The notes below the pieces were generated by a model. It was not told the origin of the DNA, searched no databases, and saw nothing but the letters and a program-made list of their open reading frames with translations. Made by a program: the position numbers and the translations under genes. DNA of 64,000 nt, from contig NZ_AP028934.1 in assembly GCF_036323475.1 (NCBI RefSeq), forward strand, positions 62,001-126,000. The letters run 5' to 3'. Below, in pieces: positions 1 to 8,340 of the stretch. The stretch comes from Solobacterium moorei (GTDB taxonomy: Bacteria > Bacillota_I > Bacilli_A > Erysipelotrichales > Erysipelotrichaceae). How positions within the stretch are numbered: the stretch's first letter is position 1; each line of letters opens with the position of its first letter.

Positions 1-374
1 TTTGGCAACTTGCAGGTTTTGGCATCTGGGCAATTGTTGCAGACATAGGGGAAACGAGATGTATGTTTGCATATTGGTGAAGAGATGAAATCGGAACATA
101 GATCATTGCAGTTATCATGTTTACAGAACTTACAACGACCTTGTAGACAGTGAGTACATAACCTTGTGCGATTACATTGATTTTGTCTACCACACTTATT
201 ATGAGTATTGGCACGGACGACAATTCTAAGATGGTGTGTTATCTCATAGCGAATGGCCTTGGGACTCCTGTTAAGAGTAAGGGCAATCATCTTGAGCGTG
301 ATGTTAGGATCAGACAACAGATTTTGAATAATGAGTCGTTCGTCAAAAGAAAGCTGTTTGTATGTGCTAGTCAT
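1..374 (-). CDS. IS30-family transposase, N-terminal part
   Basis: Reading leftward from ATG at 374 gives 124 open codons that run off the window. A good ribosome site (GGAGGAA, complement of 377-383) precedes it. The first 50 residues look like the N-terminal helix-turn-helix of IS30 transposases (opening MTSTYKQLSFDERLII). A cysteine-rich segment follows (CGRQNQC, CTHC, CKFC, CNDLC, CNNCP), the same zinc-ribbon-like insert seen in the transposase at 57387-58691. The DDE catalytic domain would lie off the window, so intactness is unknown. Confidence 0.85.
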   Translation of the reverse strand, partial: MTSTYKQLSFDERLIIQNLLSDPNITLKMIALTLNRSPKAIRYEITHHLRIVVRANTHNKCGRQNQCNRTRLCTHCLQGRCKFCKHDNCNDLCSDFISSPICKHTSRFPYVCNNCPDAKTCKLP

Positions 375-487
375 AAAATATTCCTCCTTTTCTCCACTTT
401 CCTGGCACATATCCCTTGTGCCATTATCATAAAAGGGAACTTTCACTAAGAAAATAGTGCAAAGAGGAACTTTTAAAAATAATTGAG
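1..487 (-). mobile_element. IS30-type element, 5' end (cut by window edge)
   Basis: Right-hand (upstream) end of an IS30-type element whose transposase reads leftward out of the window. The terminal bases AAAATAATTGAG at 476-487 match the right end of the complete element at 57188-58802. The subterminal motif GGGAACTTTCA (about 435) followed by GAGGAACTTTTA (about 461) recurs in the same arrangement there. The target duplication cannot be checked because the other end lies outside the window. Confidence 0.85.
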
Positions 488-507
488 GGTGTTCATACAA
501 CTCTCCT

Positions 508-536
508 ATTAACGTTACTATTATAGATAGTATAAT
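508..536 (+). promoter_or_regulatory. Possible promoter of the rapZ cluster
   Basis: A consensus -10 hexamer TATAAT lies at 531-536, about 90 bp ahead of rapZ and just inside the chromosome from the IS end. The -35 position (about 508-513) is poor, so this is a candidate only. Because the IS ends at 487, the promoter seems to belong to the chromosome and not to the element. Confidence 0.4.
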
Positions 537-628
537 AAGAATGGTATAAAATGAGAAGAACAGTGATGGCCTTCACAAAATTGTGATGGTGAAACTCGGA
601 TGATAAAATAGAAACGAGGTAATTGGAT

Positions 629-1504
629 ATGGAAGTTAGTAAGAGAATCATACTTGTAAGTGGAATGAGTGGTGCTGGTAAGAGTACAGCGACACGCATT
701 TTAGAGGATATGGGCTATCACATTATCGATAACTATCCAGTTGTGCTCGTGGATCAGTTCGTGGATATGATAGAGGCTTCAACCGACCCAAGATATAGCT
801 ATATTGCGCTAAGTACATCGGCAGAAGACTTCCCAATTTTCTCTCGTAAGTTAAATGGAATTAATGCGTCAGTCAGAGTACTCTTTATTGATGCCAGTGA
901 TAGCGTGCTATTAAATCGGTACAAGAGTACAAGACGTATTCACCCATTATTATTGAGCAATACTGCAAATACCCTTGAAGAAGCGATTGCGGAAGAAAGA
1001 CAGAGATTTAAGCAGAATCTCGATAATAACGTAATTATAATCGATACATCCTTCTCTTCTGAAAAGGAGTTTAAGAAGAAGTTGGAATCTTATTTTGCGA
1101 AGAAGCAGATACCATCATTCTCCATTTCATTTATTTCCTTTGGCTATAAGTATGGCGTACCACTCGATGCGGATTTGATGATCGATGTACGTTTCTTGCC
1201 AAACCCATTTTGGGATGAAAATCTTCGTTATTTCTCAGGAAATGATAAAGCAGTATATGACTATGTTATGGATAAACCTGAGACACAGGAATTTATTCAA
1301 CGTTTACTAGCATTTACAGATTATGCATTTGAACAGTATACAAAGGAAGGTAAGAATCATTTTACTGTTGCGATTGGATGTACAGGTGGACAACACCGTT
1401 CTGTTACCATCGCAAACTACTTATATGATGTATATAAGGGAAGATATAACTGTTATTTAGATCACCGTGATCAGAAGGAATGGCTAACGCATGAAGAAGC
1501 ATAA
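629..1504 (+). CDS. rapZ: RapZ/YvcJ-type nucleotide-binding protein
   Basis: Encodes 291 residues of the RapZ (YvcJ) family: P-loop proteins that act as RNase adaptors in enterobacteria and bind nucleotides in Bacillus. The Walker A motif GMSGAGKST is near the N-terminus. The C-terminal domain carries the conserved FTVAIGCTGGQHRSV segment. An in-frame TTG lies 6 bp upstream at 623, but the ribosome site GAGGT (616-620) spaces better to ATG 629. The 3' end overlaps yvcK by 14 bp, and the rapZ-yvcK-whiA order is the conserved Firmicute cluster, which supports the call. The length is normal for the family. Confidence 0.95.
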   Translation: MEVSKRIILVSGMSGAGKSTATRILEDMGYHIIDNYPVVLVDQFVDMIEASTDPRYSYIALSTSAEDFPIFSRKLNGINASVRVLFIDASDSVLLNRYKSTRRIHPLLLSNTANTLEEAIAEERQRFKQNLDNNVIIIDTSFSSEKEFKKKLESYFAKKQIPSFSISFISFGYKYGVPLDADLMIDVRFLPNPFWDENLRYFSGNDKAVYDYVMDKPETQEFIQRLLAFTDYAFEQYTKEGKNHFTVAIGCTGGQHRSVTIANYLYDVYKGRYNCYLDHRDQKEWLTHEEA

Positions 1505-2441
1505 AGTCGTCATCATTGGTGGTGGACACGGACAGTCGCTAATCTGTCGCGGTGTTAAAACAATTCAAAATATTGATTTAAACGCAATCGTTACGGTCGC
1601 TGATGATGGTGGAAGTACGGGACGATTACGTAAGAACTTTCATATTCCTGCGATGGGTGATATTCGAAATGTCATGATTAGTATGGCGGAAAGTGAAAAT
1701 ATGTTGAGTTCTCTGATGGATTATCGCTTTGATGACCCTGATGGAAAAGAAGATGATATTCTTGGACACAATCTAGGAAATCTTATCTTAACAGCACTAA
1801 CCCAACAGACCGGTTCGTTTATGACAGCTATTCAGGAAGTCAGTCACATCTTAAATGTGAAGGGTAATATTATTCCTGCAAGTACAGATGTAATTACTTT
1901 ATATGCACGCATGGAGGATGGTGTAATTGTGCGTGGGGAAGCAAATATTCCAAACCATAATCACCATATTACACGTGTATTCTATCAAGATGAAGTGCAT
2001 GCATGTAAGGAAGCAGTCGAAGCGATACAGAATGCGGATCTTGTAATCTATGGAATTGGTTCTGTCTATACAAGTATTTTACCGAATGTTATTATTCCAG
2101 AGATTCAAGAAGCGTTATGTAGTACAAAAGCGGAGCTAGTTTATTTCTGTAATGCGATGACACAACCTGGTGAAACAGATGGATATACAGTAGAAGATCA
2201 CGTCGACGCATTGTTATATCACCATGCGCCAGTCGATAAAGTCATTGTGGCATGTGATGAGATACCTGAGAAGATATTAGAACGTTACTCCTTAAATGGA
2301 AGTATAAAGGTCAATCTTGTAAAGCAAAACCATCCATATCAGGTAGTAACAAAAGAACTACTAAGTTTCCGCAATGAATTTATTCACCATGATCCAGAGA
2401 AGATCAAGGCAGTGATTCAAGAATTGCTGGAGGTGAAGTAA
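1491..2441 (+). CDS. yvcK: YvcK/GlmR-type gluconeogenesis factor
   Basis: 316-residue protein of the YvcK (GlmR, CofD-like) family, which binds UDP-sugars and is needed for growth and cell-wall precursor balance on gluconeogenic carbon sources in Bacillus. The N-terminus has the Rossmann-like glycine motif IGGGHGQS. The VADDGGSTGRLR segment and the GHNLGNL motif further on are hallmarks of the family. It starts inside the end of rapZ and its stop overlaps the whiA start (TAATG), so translation is probably coupled. No defects were seen. Confidence 0.95.
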   Translation: MKKHKVVIIGGGHGQSLICRGVKTIQNIDLNAIVTVADDGGSTGRLRKNFHIPAMGDIRNVMISMAESENMLSSLMDYRFDDPDGKEDDILGHNLGNLILTALTQQTGSFMTAIQEVSHILNVKGNIIPASTDVITLYARMEDGVIVRGEANIPNHNHHITRVFYQDEVHACKEAVEAIQNADLVIYGIGSVYTSILPNVIIPEIQEALCSTKAELVYFCNAMTQPGETDGYTVEDHVDALLYHHAPVDKVIVACDEIPEKILERYSLNGSIKVNLVKQNHPYQVVTKELLSFRNEFIHHDPEKIKAVIQELLEVK

Positions 2442-3385
2442 TGTCATTTGCGGCAGAGGTTAAACAAGAAGTTGCCCAGAAGATTATGGAGGGCAATGAT
2501 ATACGTGCAGAGCTTTCAGCACTGATTCAAATGACGTCATCACTTTCCTTATCTAACCGTGGTATGACTTTGTTAGTTAGCTTAGAAAATGCGGCTGTTT
2601 CACGTACGATCTATCGTTTGGTAAAAGAAAGATATGGCGTAGAAATTAGCTTGTTTGTAAAAAGAAAGATGAATCTTCGTAAGAATCGTATTTATGGTAT
2701 GCGTATTATGAGTGCTGCCCCAAAGATTCTGGAAGATTTAGGTATTTATAGTACACGTGGTTTATTAGATAAGCCACTTGCAAAAATCGTACAGACCAAC
2801 AATAATGCACGTGCATATTTAGCAGGAGCATTTATGGCGGGTGGCTCTATCAACTCACCAGAGAAGTCATCCTATCATTTGGAAATAACGGCGACCAGTG
2901 AAGAACATGCATTATTTATGGTATCCTTGTTGGAAAGATTTAGCATTCATGCAAAGATTACAACACGTCGAAAGAAAGTAATCTTGTATGTGAAGTCGGC
3001 TGAAAAGATTGCGGATTTCTTACGTTTGATTGAAGCTGACCAGGCGGTCTTGAAGTTTGAAAATATTCGTATTTCGAGAGACTTTAGTAATTCTCTTCAA
3101 CGTATGAATAACATGGATTTAGCCAATGAAGTAAAGGCAGTTGCGGCTGCGAATGGACAGCTTGATGATATTCGTATCTTAGAAGAAAATCAGAAGATTA
3201 AAACGTTGGATCGAAAGTTACAGGATATTATCGCACTTCGTAAGGCAAACCCAGAGGCTTCCTTAATGGAGCTGTGTGGTATCTATGAACGTCAGACAGG
3301 AGGAATTGTTTCTAAGTCAGGTATGAAACATCGCTTTGTGAAAATTCATGAACTAGCGATGAGAGAGGTAAAACAAGATGAATAG
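2441..3385 (+). CDS. whiA: WhiA sporulation-regulator family protein
   Basis: 314-residue WhiA homologue: an N-terminal LAGLIDADG-like fold (residues about 1-200, including LAGAFMAGGSINSP) followed by a C-terminal helix-turn-helix (about 225-310, with LMELCGIYERQTGGIVSKSGMKHRF). In non-sporulating Firmicutes WhiA affects cell division and chromosome segregation. It overlaps yvcK by one base upstream and the next membrane-protein gene by 8 bp downstream, so it belongs to the same operon. Identification rests on motifs and on the cluster order. Confidence 0.95.
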   Translation: MSFAAEVKQEVAQKIMEGNDIRAELSALIQMTSSLSLSNRGMTLLVSLENAAVSRTIYRLVKERYGVEISLFVKRKMNLRKNRIYGMRIMSAAPKILEDLGIYSTRGLLDKPLAKIVQTNNNARAYLAGAFMAGGSINSPEKSSYHLEITATSEEHALFMVSLLERFSIHAKITTRRKKVILYVKSAEKIADFLRLIEADQAVLKFENIRISRDFSNSLQRMNNMDLANEVKAVAAANGQLDDIRILEENQKIKTLDRKLQDIIALRKANPEASLMELCGIYERQTGGIVSKSGMKHRFVKIHELAMREVKQDE

Positions 3386-3665
3386 AACACAACTACAGAC
3401 GGCGGTATCCACAATTGTATTGTTGGTTATCGTGATGTTGATATTCCGCTACCTATGGTGGCTCATCCTATTATTACTATTACCAATTGTGGGATTTGTG
3501 ATTTATGGGCTGATACAAACCAAGAAATTTAATAAGCAGATGGAAAATGCTACTGTAGAAGAATTGGATATTGATCGTACTTTCTATCAGTCATATTCAT
3601 CTCCTAAGAAAAATCAAAGTGATATCATTGATGTCGAATATGAGGAACATACAGACGGAGAATAA
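3378..3665 (+). CDS. Small membrane protein of the whiA operon
   Basis: 95 residues. Residues about 12-48 are strongly hydrophobic (one or two membrane passes with runs of leucine and isoleucine). A hydrophilic, acidic C-terminal tail of about 45 residues follows and ends in EEHTDGE. The start overlaps the end of whiA by 8 bp, indicating translational coupling. I do not recognise a family. The position suggests a role linked to the envelope or to division, but that is context only. Confidence 0.75.
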   Translation: MNRTQLQTAVSTIVLLVIVMLIFRYLWWLILLLLLPIVGFVIYGLIQTKKFNKQMENATVEELDIDRTFYQSYSSPKKNQSDIIDVEYEEHTDGE

Positions 3666-3669
3666 GACT

Positions 3670-4590
3670 ATGGAAAACGTAACCACTGAAATATTAGAAA
3701 ATGATTTTACAACTTTACAAGTGATGGATTGGCCTATGGTTCAAGGATATTTACAGCGTTGTAAATATGAAGAATCAAATCACAATATTATTAATATGAT
3801 TATGTGGTTACAGACATATCCGCTGTTCTACTATAAAAGAGAAGAGTATTTATTATTGTTAGGTATTCATGAGGGATGTTTCTTCATGTATATGCCACTA
3901 TGTGAAAAACAGTATATCGCCGAAGCAATTACCAAGGGTAAGGAAATATTTGACCATTATGGGCATGACTTTACACTCAGTTGTTTTACAAAAGAGATGG
4001 TGGATGAAGTCATTAAGCTTTATCCAGAATATACAGCTATCCATGAAAGCTGGGCAGATGATTATGTCTATAATGGGGAGCGTTTACGTACCTATGCTGG
4101 TAAGAAAATGCAAAAAAAGCGCAATCATTTGAATGCGTTCTATAAAGACTATGAAGGTAGATGGTCATACGAAACTCTTGATGAAACCAATATTGATGAA
4201 TGTATTGGATATTTGAAGGATTGGAAGTCAGAAGATCCAGATGATTTCTTACAGAGCGAAAGAATTGGTACATTCCGTATCTTAGACTTGTATGATGAAC
4301 TACCTTGCAAGGGTGGTTTGATTCGAATCGATGGAAAGGTACATGCCTTTGCGATTGGATCAATGTTATCAGACCGTATGTGTCAAGAGAATATCGAGAA
4401 GGCAGATGGAGATGTAAGAGGTCTTTATCAGTGCATCATGAAAGAGATGTTAAGTCATGAATTCCCTAGCATCGAACTTGTCAATCGTGAAGATGATACA
4501 GGTCGTGAGAATCTAAGAGCCGCTAAACTGTCCTATCACCCAGTCAATATTATTGAGAAGTATCGTATTAAGAAAGGTGTTGAATCATGA
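3670..4590 (+). CDS. DUF2156-family protein (LPG synthase C-terminal domain-like)
   Basis: 306 residues. The acyltransferase-like fold of DUF2156, related to the aminoacyl-transferring C-terminal domain of lysyl-phosphatidylglycerol synthase, is suggested by the W/Y-rich N-terminal part, the central AGKKMQKKRNHLNAF segment and the closing NREDDTGRENLRAAK motif. The frame is open further upstream, but ATG 3670 follows GACGGAG (3655-3661) with normal spacing, 4 bp after the previous stop, and gives a family-like N-terminus. The 3' end overlaps the next acetyltransferase gene (ATGA). The substrate is unknown. Confidence 0.8.
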   Translation: MENVTTEILENDFTTLQVMDWPMVQGYLQRCKYEESNHNIINMIMWLQTYPLFYYKREEYLLLLGIHEGCFFMYMPLCEKQYIAEAITKGKEIFDHYGHDFTLSCFTKEMVDEVIKLYPEYTAIHESWADDYVYNGERLRTYAGKKMQKKRNHLNAFYKDYEGRWSYETLDETNIDECIGYLKDWKSEDPDDFLQSERIGTFRILDLYDELPCKGGLIRIDGKVHAFAIGSMLSDRMCQENIEKADGDVRGLYQCIMKEMLSHEFPSIELVNREDDTGRENLRAAKLSYHPVNIIEKYRIKKGVES

Positions 4591-5501
4591 TTACAAAAGC
4601 AACGAAAGAACAAGCTACCGAAGTAAAGAATCTTTGGAAAGTATGTTTTCCACAAGAGGATGAAGGCTATATCGATTACTATTTTAAGAATCTATTTGTG
4701 CCAGAGAATTGCTTTGTATACGTAGAAGAGGGACATGTGGTCTCTGCAATCATTCGAGCTCCACATGCGATGATGTTTAATGACAAAGTTCTACGTACCA
4801 GCATGATTCTAGGTGTAGGTACATTACCTGCATATCGCAAACGAGGATATATGAAGCGCTTGATGGAAATTGTATTAGATGCATGCGAACATACGGAACT
4901 CATTACTCTAATCCAGGCATATGACCAGAAGCTATATGAACCATATGGCTTCCGTAATATCTACAATCGTTCTACTTATCGTCTAACACGTGATGATGTA
5001 AAGCGTAGCACAAACTTTGGCTGTTCATATGAACCAACAGCGATTGATTTACTAAAGGTATACTCTGCATTTATTCGTCGATTTAACGGTTACTATGCAA
5101 GAGACCTAGAATACTTTGTAAAGTATAAGAAAGAGATCAACGCACAGGGTGGAAAGATCGTAGCCTACTATAATGGCAAAGATCAAATCAGGGGATATGC
5201 GACGATGTTACCAAAGGGAGATGTTCTAGAAATTGAAGAGCTCATCTACCTTGATTCTACTGCACTCTTGAAACTATGTAATGCAGCACTATTTGAAAAG
5301 GATGTTGTGGAATTACATGTATCAGAAGCAGAAGACTTAACGCTCGTGTTCCCAGAGACGAAGGTTGAGACATATGGTTCTACAATGGCAAGACTCAATG
5401 ATGCAAAGCTATTCTCAAAACTAGTGGGAAGAGATATCGCCACTGTTGAACAAGCATTTGCGACAAGTATTAAACCACTTAATCTCAATGAATTTGCATA
5501 A
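4587..5501 (+). CDS. GNAT-family N-acetyltransferase (Eis-like)
   Basis: 304 residues. The N-terminal half is a GNAT domain with the acetyl-CoA binding loop at about residues 74-92 (GVGTLPAYRKRGYMKRLM). The C-terminal half is a longer extension, as in Eis-type multi-domain acetyltransferases. It overlaps the preceding DUF2156 gene by 4 bp, so the two GNAT-fold proteins are probably made together. It is the last gene before a terminator that an IS has split (see 5500-5515). The substrate cannot be deduced. Confidence 0.85.
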   Translation: MITKATKEQATEVKNLWKVCFPQEDEGYIDYYFKNLFVPENCFVYVEEGHVVSAIIRAPHAMMFNDKVLRTSMILGVGTLPAYRKRGYMKRLMEIVLDACEHTELITLIQAYDQKLYEPYGFRNIYNRSTYRLTRDDVKRSTNFGCSYEPTAIDLLKVYSAFIRRFNGYYARDLEYFVKYKKEINAQGGKIVAYYNGKDQIRGYATMLPKGDVLEIEELIYLDSTALLKLCNAALFEKDVVELHVSEAEDLTLVFPETKVETYGSTMARLNDAKLFSKLVGRDIATVEQAFATSIKPLNLNEFA

Positions 5502-5515
5502 GAAGGGTGTATATC
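5500..5515 (+). terminator. Left arm of an intrinsic terminator split by IS1182
   Basis: AAGAAGG at 5500-5506 can pair with CCTTCTT at 7448-7454, which is followed by TTTT. Removing 5516-7442 and one copy of TATATC restores a 7-bp stem with loop GTGTATAT and a T tail right after the acetyltransferase stop codon. The element therefore sits exactly in the terminator loop. In the present arrangement the stem arms are 1.9 kb apart and the terminator should not work. Confidence 0.8.
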
Positions 5516-5540
5516 CGAGACTGCTGAAAAAGTCCTTCAA

Positions 5541-5576
5541 TGAAAACCTCACAAAAAACAGTGAGGTTTTCATTTA
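5541..5576. terminator. Hairpin inside the left end of IS1182
   Basis: TGAAAACCTCAC (5541-5552) pairs perfectly with GTGAGGTTTTCA (5561-5572), with an A-rich loop, a T run in the 3' arm and TTT at 5574-5576. It could stop transcription entering the element from either side. A comparable stem lies at the right end (7326-7378, AACAGGTATAT with ATATACCTGTT). Confidence 0.6.
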
Positions 5577-5585
5577 AATACTTCA

Positions 5586-5610
5586 AACTAGCGGCTAGTT
5601 ATGCTATAAT
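5586..5610 (+). promoter_or_regulatory. IS1182 promoter with palindromic operator-like site
   Basis: A perfect palindrome AACTAG-CGG-CTAGTT (5586-5600) lies 4 bp before a consensus -10 TATAAT (5605-5610), where the -35 region is expected. The first gene downstream looks like a ribbon-helix-helix DNA-binding protein, so autoregulation at this site is a reasonable inference. Confidence 0.55.
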
Positions 5611-5630
5611 ATAGCTGTGAGGTAAGGACT

Positions 5631-5825
5631 ATGAGATCTAAAAATGACAAAGCCAAATATGATATGGATTACCAGAAAAGCAAGATGACAAGAGTAACTG
5701 TATGGTTTAATCTTGATAAGGATAAAGATATTGTTTCATGGCTGGACAAATCCAAAACATCTAAATCTGAGATCATAAAAAAAGCACTGAGAAATGAAAT
5801 GAATCGCAGCGAGAATAACTTATGA
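5631..5825 (+). CDS. Small ribbon-helix-helix-like protein of IS1182
   Basis: 64 residues, basic. The segment TRVTVWFNLDKDKDIVSWLD followed by KSKTSKSEIIKKALRNEM has the strand-helix-helix pattern of ribbon-helix-helix proteins (CopG/Arc type). Its stop overlaps the transposase start (ATGA), so the two are translationally coupled. It lies fully inside the element. The likely role is control of transposase expression or help at the ends. This is inferred from fold pattern and position; no function is shown. Confidence 0.65.
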   Translation: MRSKNDKAKYDMDYQKSKMTRVTVWFNLDKDKDIVSWLDKSKTSKSEIIKKALRNEMNRSENNL

Positions 5826-7297
5826 TCAAGCAGGAAGGTATGATTCTCAGTCCCTATATCGATCTTTACGGCATGATCATTCCAAAAGATCACGAGCTCC
5901 GGCAGCTGAATGAGCTCGTGGATTTCAGCTTTGTAGACGATCTTCTGAAACACACATATACTTCCAGCAACGGCAGACCAGGCTACAGGCCACAGGTCAT
6001 GTTCAAATATCTTATGCTTAAGCGAATGTATGAGCTTTCTGACAGAGATGTTGTAGAAAGAGCCCGTACAGACATGGCATTCAAATATTTTCTTGGTCTT
6101 GCACCCGAAGAAGATGTAATTGAATTTTCAAGTCTTACCAAGTTCAGAAAACTGCGCCTGAAAGATGAATCCGTCATAGATGCCCTGATTTCAAAGAGCG
6201 TACAGATAGCGATGGAGAACGGAATCAAACTGTCTAAAACAATTATTGTTGATTCCACGCATACAGAAGCCAGATATGGAACAAAAAGTGCACGAGAATA
6301 CCTTCTTGAAGTTTGTAAAAATCTCAGAAAGAAAGTATACAGCGTAAATGAAGAATATGTGAAACAGATGCCTAAGAAACCGGACAACAACAGAATCGGG
6401 CTGTATGAAGAAGTAGTTGATTACTGCGAAAAAGTATATAAGTTGGTTGATGGTGATAACAGTTTAAAGGCATATAAGTACATACAGGAAAATATGAATC
6501 TTCTCCGTGAAACGCTGGATGATGTAAATGAAGAGCTGACCTACTCTAAGGACAGTGATGCCAAGACGGGGCACAAAACTGCAGACACAGAATTCTTTGG
6601 GTATAAGACACATATCGCAATGACTCCAGAAAGAATTATTACAGCTGCTGCTGTCACTTCTGGAGAGAAGCACGATGGAAAGGAACTTGCATCTTTAGTA
6701 GACAAGACGGAAGCTAACGGAATAGATGTTGACAATATTGTCGGAGATGGAGCATATTCTGAAAAGGAAAATATAGAGTATGCAAATGAAAATGAAATCA
6801 ACCTTGTATCGAAGCTAAGCAAAACAGTATCATCCGGGAACAGAAAAAACGCCCTTGACGGAGAATTCAGCTACAATAAAGACGCAAAAATGTATGTATG
6901 CCCAGCAGGACATATGGCAATTCATAAATCTAAAACTGGTGTGAAAGATCCAAATAAGCCACAGCGTGAATCCTACTTTTTCGATGTAAAAAAATGTATT
7001 CAATGCCCGCTGAGAGAGAAATGTGGATATAAAGAAAATCAGAAAAGCAAAACATATAACATCACAGTAAAGATGAGTAAAATTCATCAGGACCATCAGG
7101 ATAAGCAACAGACAGAATATTATCAGGAACTGGCTGGTGAACGTTACAAAATAGAAGCTAAAAATGCTGAGCTGAAAAAAGAACATGGATATGCACATAC
7201 TATATATGCAGGAATGAACGGGATGATGCTTCAGGCAGGTGTCACCATTTTTGTGGTGAATTTAAAAAGAATATTGAAGCTGAAAAAAGATAGATAA
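5822..7297 (+). CDS. IS1182-family DDE transposase
   Basis: 491 residues. The N-terminal domain has the family pattern (GRPGYRPQVMFKYLMLKRMYELSDRDVVERARTD is the region around residues 51-85). The DDE core includes IIVDSTHTEA (first Asp), GDGAYSE (second Asp) and KIEAKNAELKKEHGYA near the C-terminus (Glu). A cysteine cluster (CIQCPLREKC) sits between them, as is usual in this family. The gene is intact, so the element may be mobile. Confidence 0.92.
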   Translation: MIKQEGMILSPYIDLYGMIIPKDHELRQLNELVDFSFVDDLLKHTYTSSNGRPGYRPQVMFKYLMLKRMYELSDRDVVERARTDMAFKYFLGLAPEEDVIEFSSLTKFRKLRLKDESVIDALISKSVQIAMENGIKLSKTIIVDSTHTEARYGTKSAREYLLEVCKNLRKKVYSVNEEYVKQMPKKPDNNRIGLYEEVVDYCEKVYKLVDGDNSLKAYKYIQENMNLLRETLDDVNEELTYSKDSDAKTGHKTADTEFFGYKTHIAMTPERIITAAAVTSGEKHDGKELASLVDKTEANGIDVDNIVGDGAYSEKENIEYANENEINLVSKLSKTVSSGNRKNALDGEFSYNKDAKMYVCPAGHMAIHKSKTGVKDPNKPQRESYFFDVKKCIQCPLREKCGYKENQKSKTYNITVKMSKIHQDHQDKQQTEYYQELAGERYKIEAKNAELKKEHGYAHTIYAGMNGMMLQAGVTIFVVNLKRILKLKKDR

Positions 7298-7514
7298 GCA
7301 AAAATATATTGATAAAAACCAAACAAAAACAGGTATATACCTCAATTTTTTTCTGAAATTTGTGAATATACCTGTTTTCATTCTGATTTGTAAACAATTT
7401 GATTAAATCTCGTTTATGACTGATACTTTTTCAACAGTCTCGTATATCCTTCTTTTTTCGTGCTATATAATAGCTAAAAGCACGAATGAAATGGATATCA
7501 TTGAGGTGATTGTT

Positions 7515-8166
7515 ATGGAAAAATATCATTACAACTTTCTTCGCCTTGCAATCTATATCGTAGTCATCATACTTGCCATACGTATCATTCCATATCTTCT
7601 GCCAAGGATTCTAGGTCGACCAGAATTCTTTAATGAAAGAAACATCAATTCTATCAATCAGGATGAAATCAAAGAACTAAAGGAAGAGACGTCAAACGAA
7701 TATCATTTGCGATTTGATTATGATGATGTATTAGGTTGTAAAACTGGTGAACCACCATGGGATTGTGGTATAGAGAACCTACAAATTACAAACATCTATG
7801 TTCAAAGAAATTATTTTGCACATAAGCAGTATATTGGGAAATGTTTTGAATATATTGTAAATTCATATCGAAATAAGAAGGGATATACCTTTCGATTGTA
7901 TGTCACGAAGGAAAATCTGCCGCATCAATTTACAAATTTACATCCTGTCGATTCGGAAAGAGAAGAGTACACCATAGGGGGGGAGAATCGTAACGGTACA
8001 GAAGTTATCTGACGAGGGAGATAAAGCACTGAATTTTTATCTGACTAGTGACGATTGGTATGGCTATAAACTTATGGGACTTATCGTTTATGAAAACCAA
8101 GAAACAATTGCGGATAGTACATCGGAAATTCAAGAGATTCTTGAAAAGTTATTAAAGGACCATTAA
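7515..8166 (+). pseudogene. Membrane-anchored protein, frameshifted at a G7 tract
   Basis: ATG 7515 follows GAGGTGATT. The first frame encodes a membrane helix (residues about 8-30) and a soluble part, and stops at 8012. The codons from about 7984 continue open in another frame (QKLSDEGDKALNFYL onward) to TAA 8164-8166. The two join in frame if the run of seven G at 7977-7983 were six, giving about 216 residues. So the gene is either disrupted, switched by slippage, or carries a sequencing error. The family is not recognised. It lies just downstream of IS1182 in what was probably an independent transcription unit. Confidence 0.7.
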
Positions 8167-8276
8167 AAAATTAGTATAAAAAGTCATTAAATTCACATGA
8201 TGCGCATTTATACAAAAAGTTAGAAGAATTTTTAGTGAAAATCATAGCAATAGCGCTTACATTTAAATGCTCTTAA

Positions 8277-8305
8277 TTGACCGAAAACATATAAAAACAT
8301 ATAAT
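8277..8305 (+). promoter_or_regulatory. Strong sigma-A type promoter of gap
   Basis: TTGACC (8277-8282), a 17-bp spacer and TATAAT (8300-8305) form a near-consensus promoter 35 bp upstream of the gap start. The strength fits a highly expressed glycolytic gene. Confidence 0.85.
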
Positions 8306-8340
8306 ATAAGTGCAACAAAAGGAGGTCTTTGAAAGACAAT

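Larger units (their letters stand above)
5516..7442 (+). mobile_element. IS1182-family insertion sequence
   Basis: Terminal inverted repeats CGAGACTGCTGAAAAAGT (5516-5533) and ACTTTTTCAACAGTCTCG (7425-7442) match at 17 of 18 positions. A 6-bp direct repeat TATATC flanks it (5510-5515 and 7443-7448). It carries a promoter with a palindrome, a small DNA-binding-type gene and a full transposase gene, with hairpins just inside both ends (5541-5576 and about 7326-7378). The codons differ somewhat from those of the neighbours (more GC-rich third positions), which suggests recent arrival. Confidence 0.92.

Noticed and set aside
177-449. 90-codon open frame on the plus strand
   Set aside because: It is antisense to the IS30 transposase end (1-374), which has the family motifs and a ribosome site.
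7416-7514. Extended start for the frameshifted membrane protein
   Set aside because: The upstream codons lie in the right end of IS1182; GAGGTGATT selects ATG 7515.
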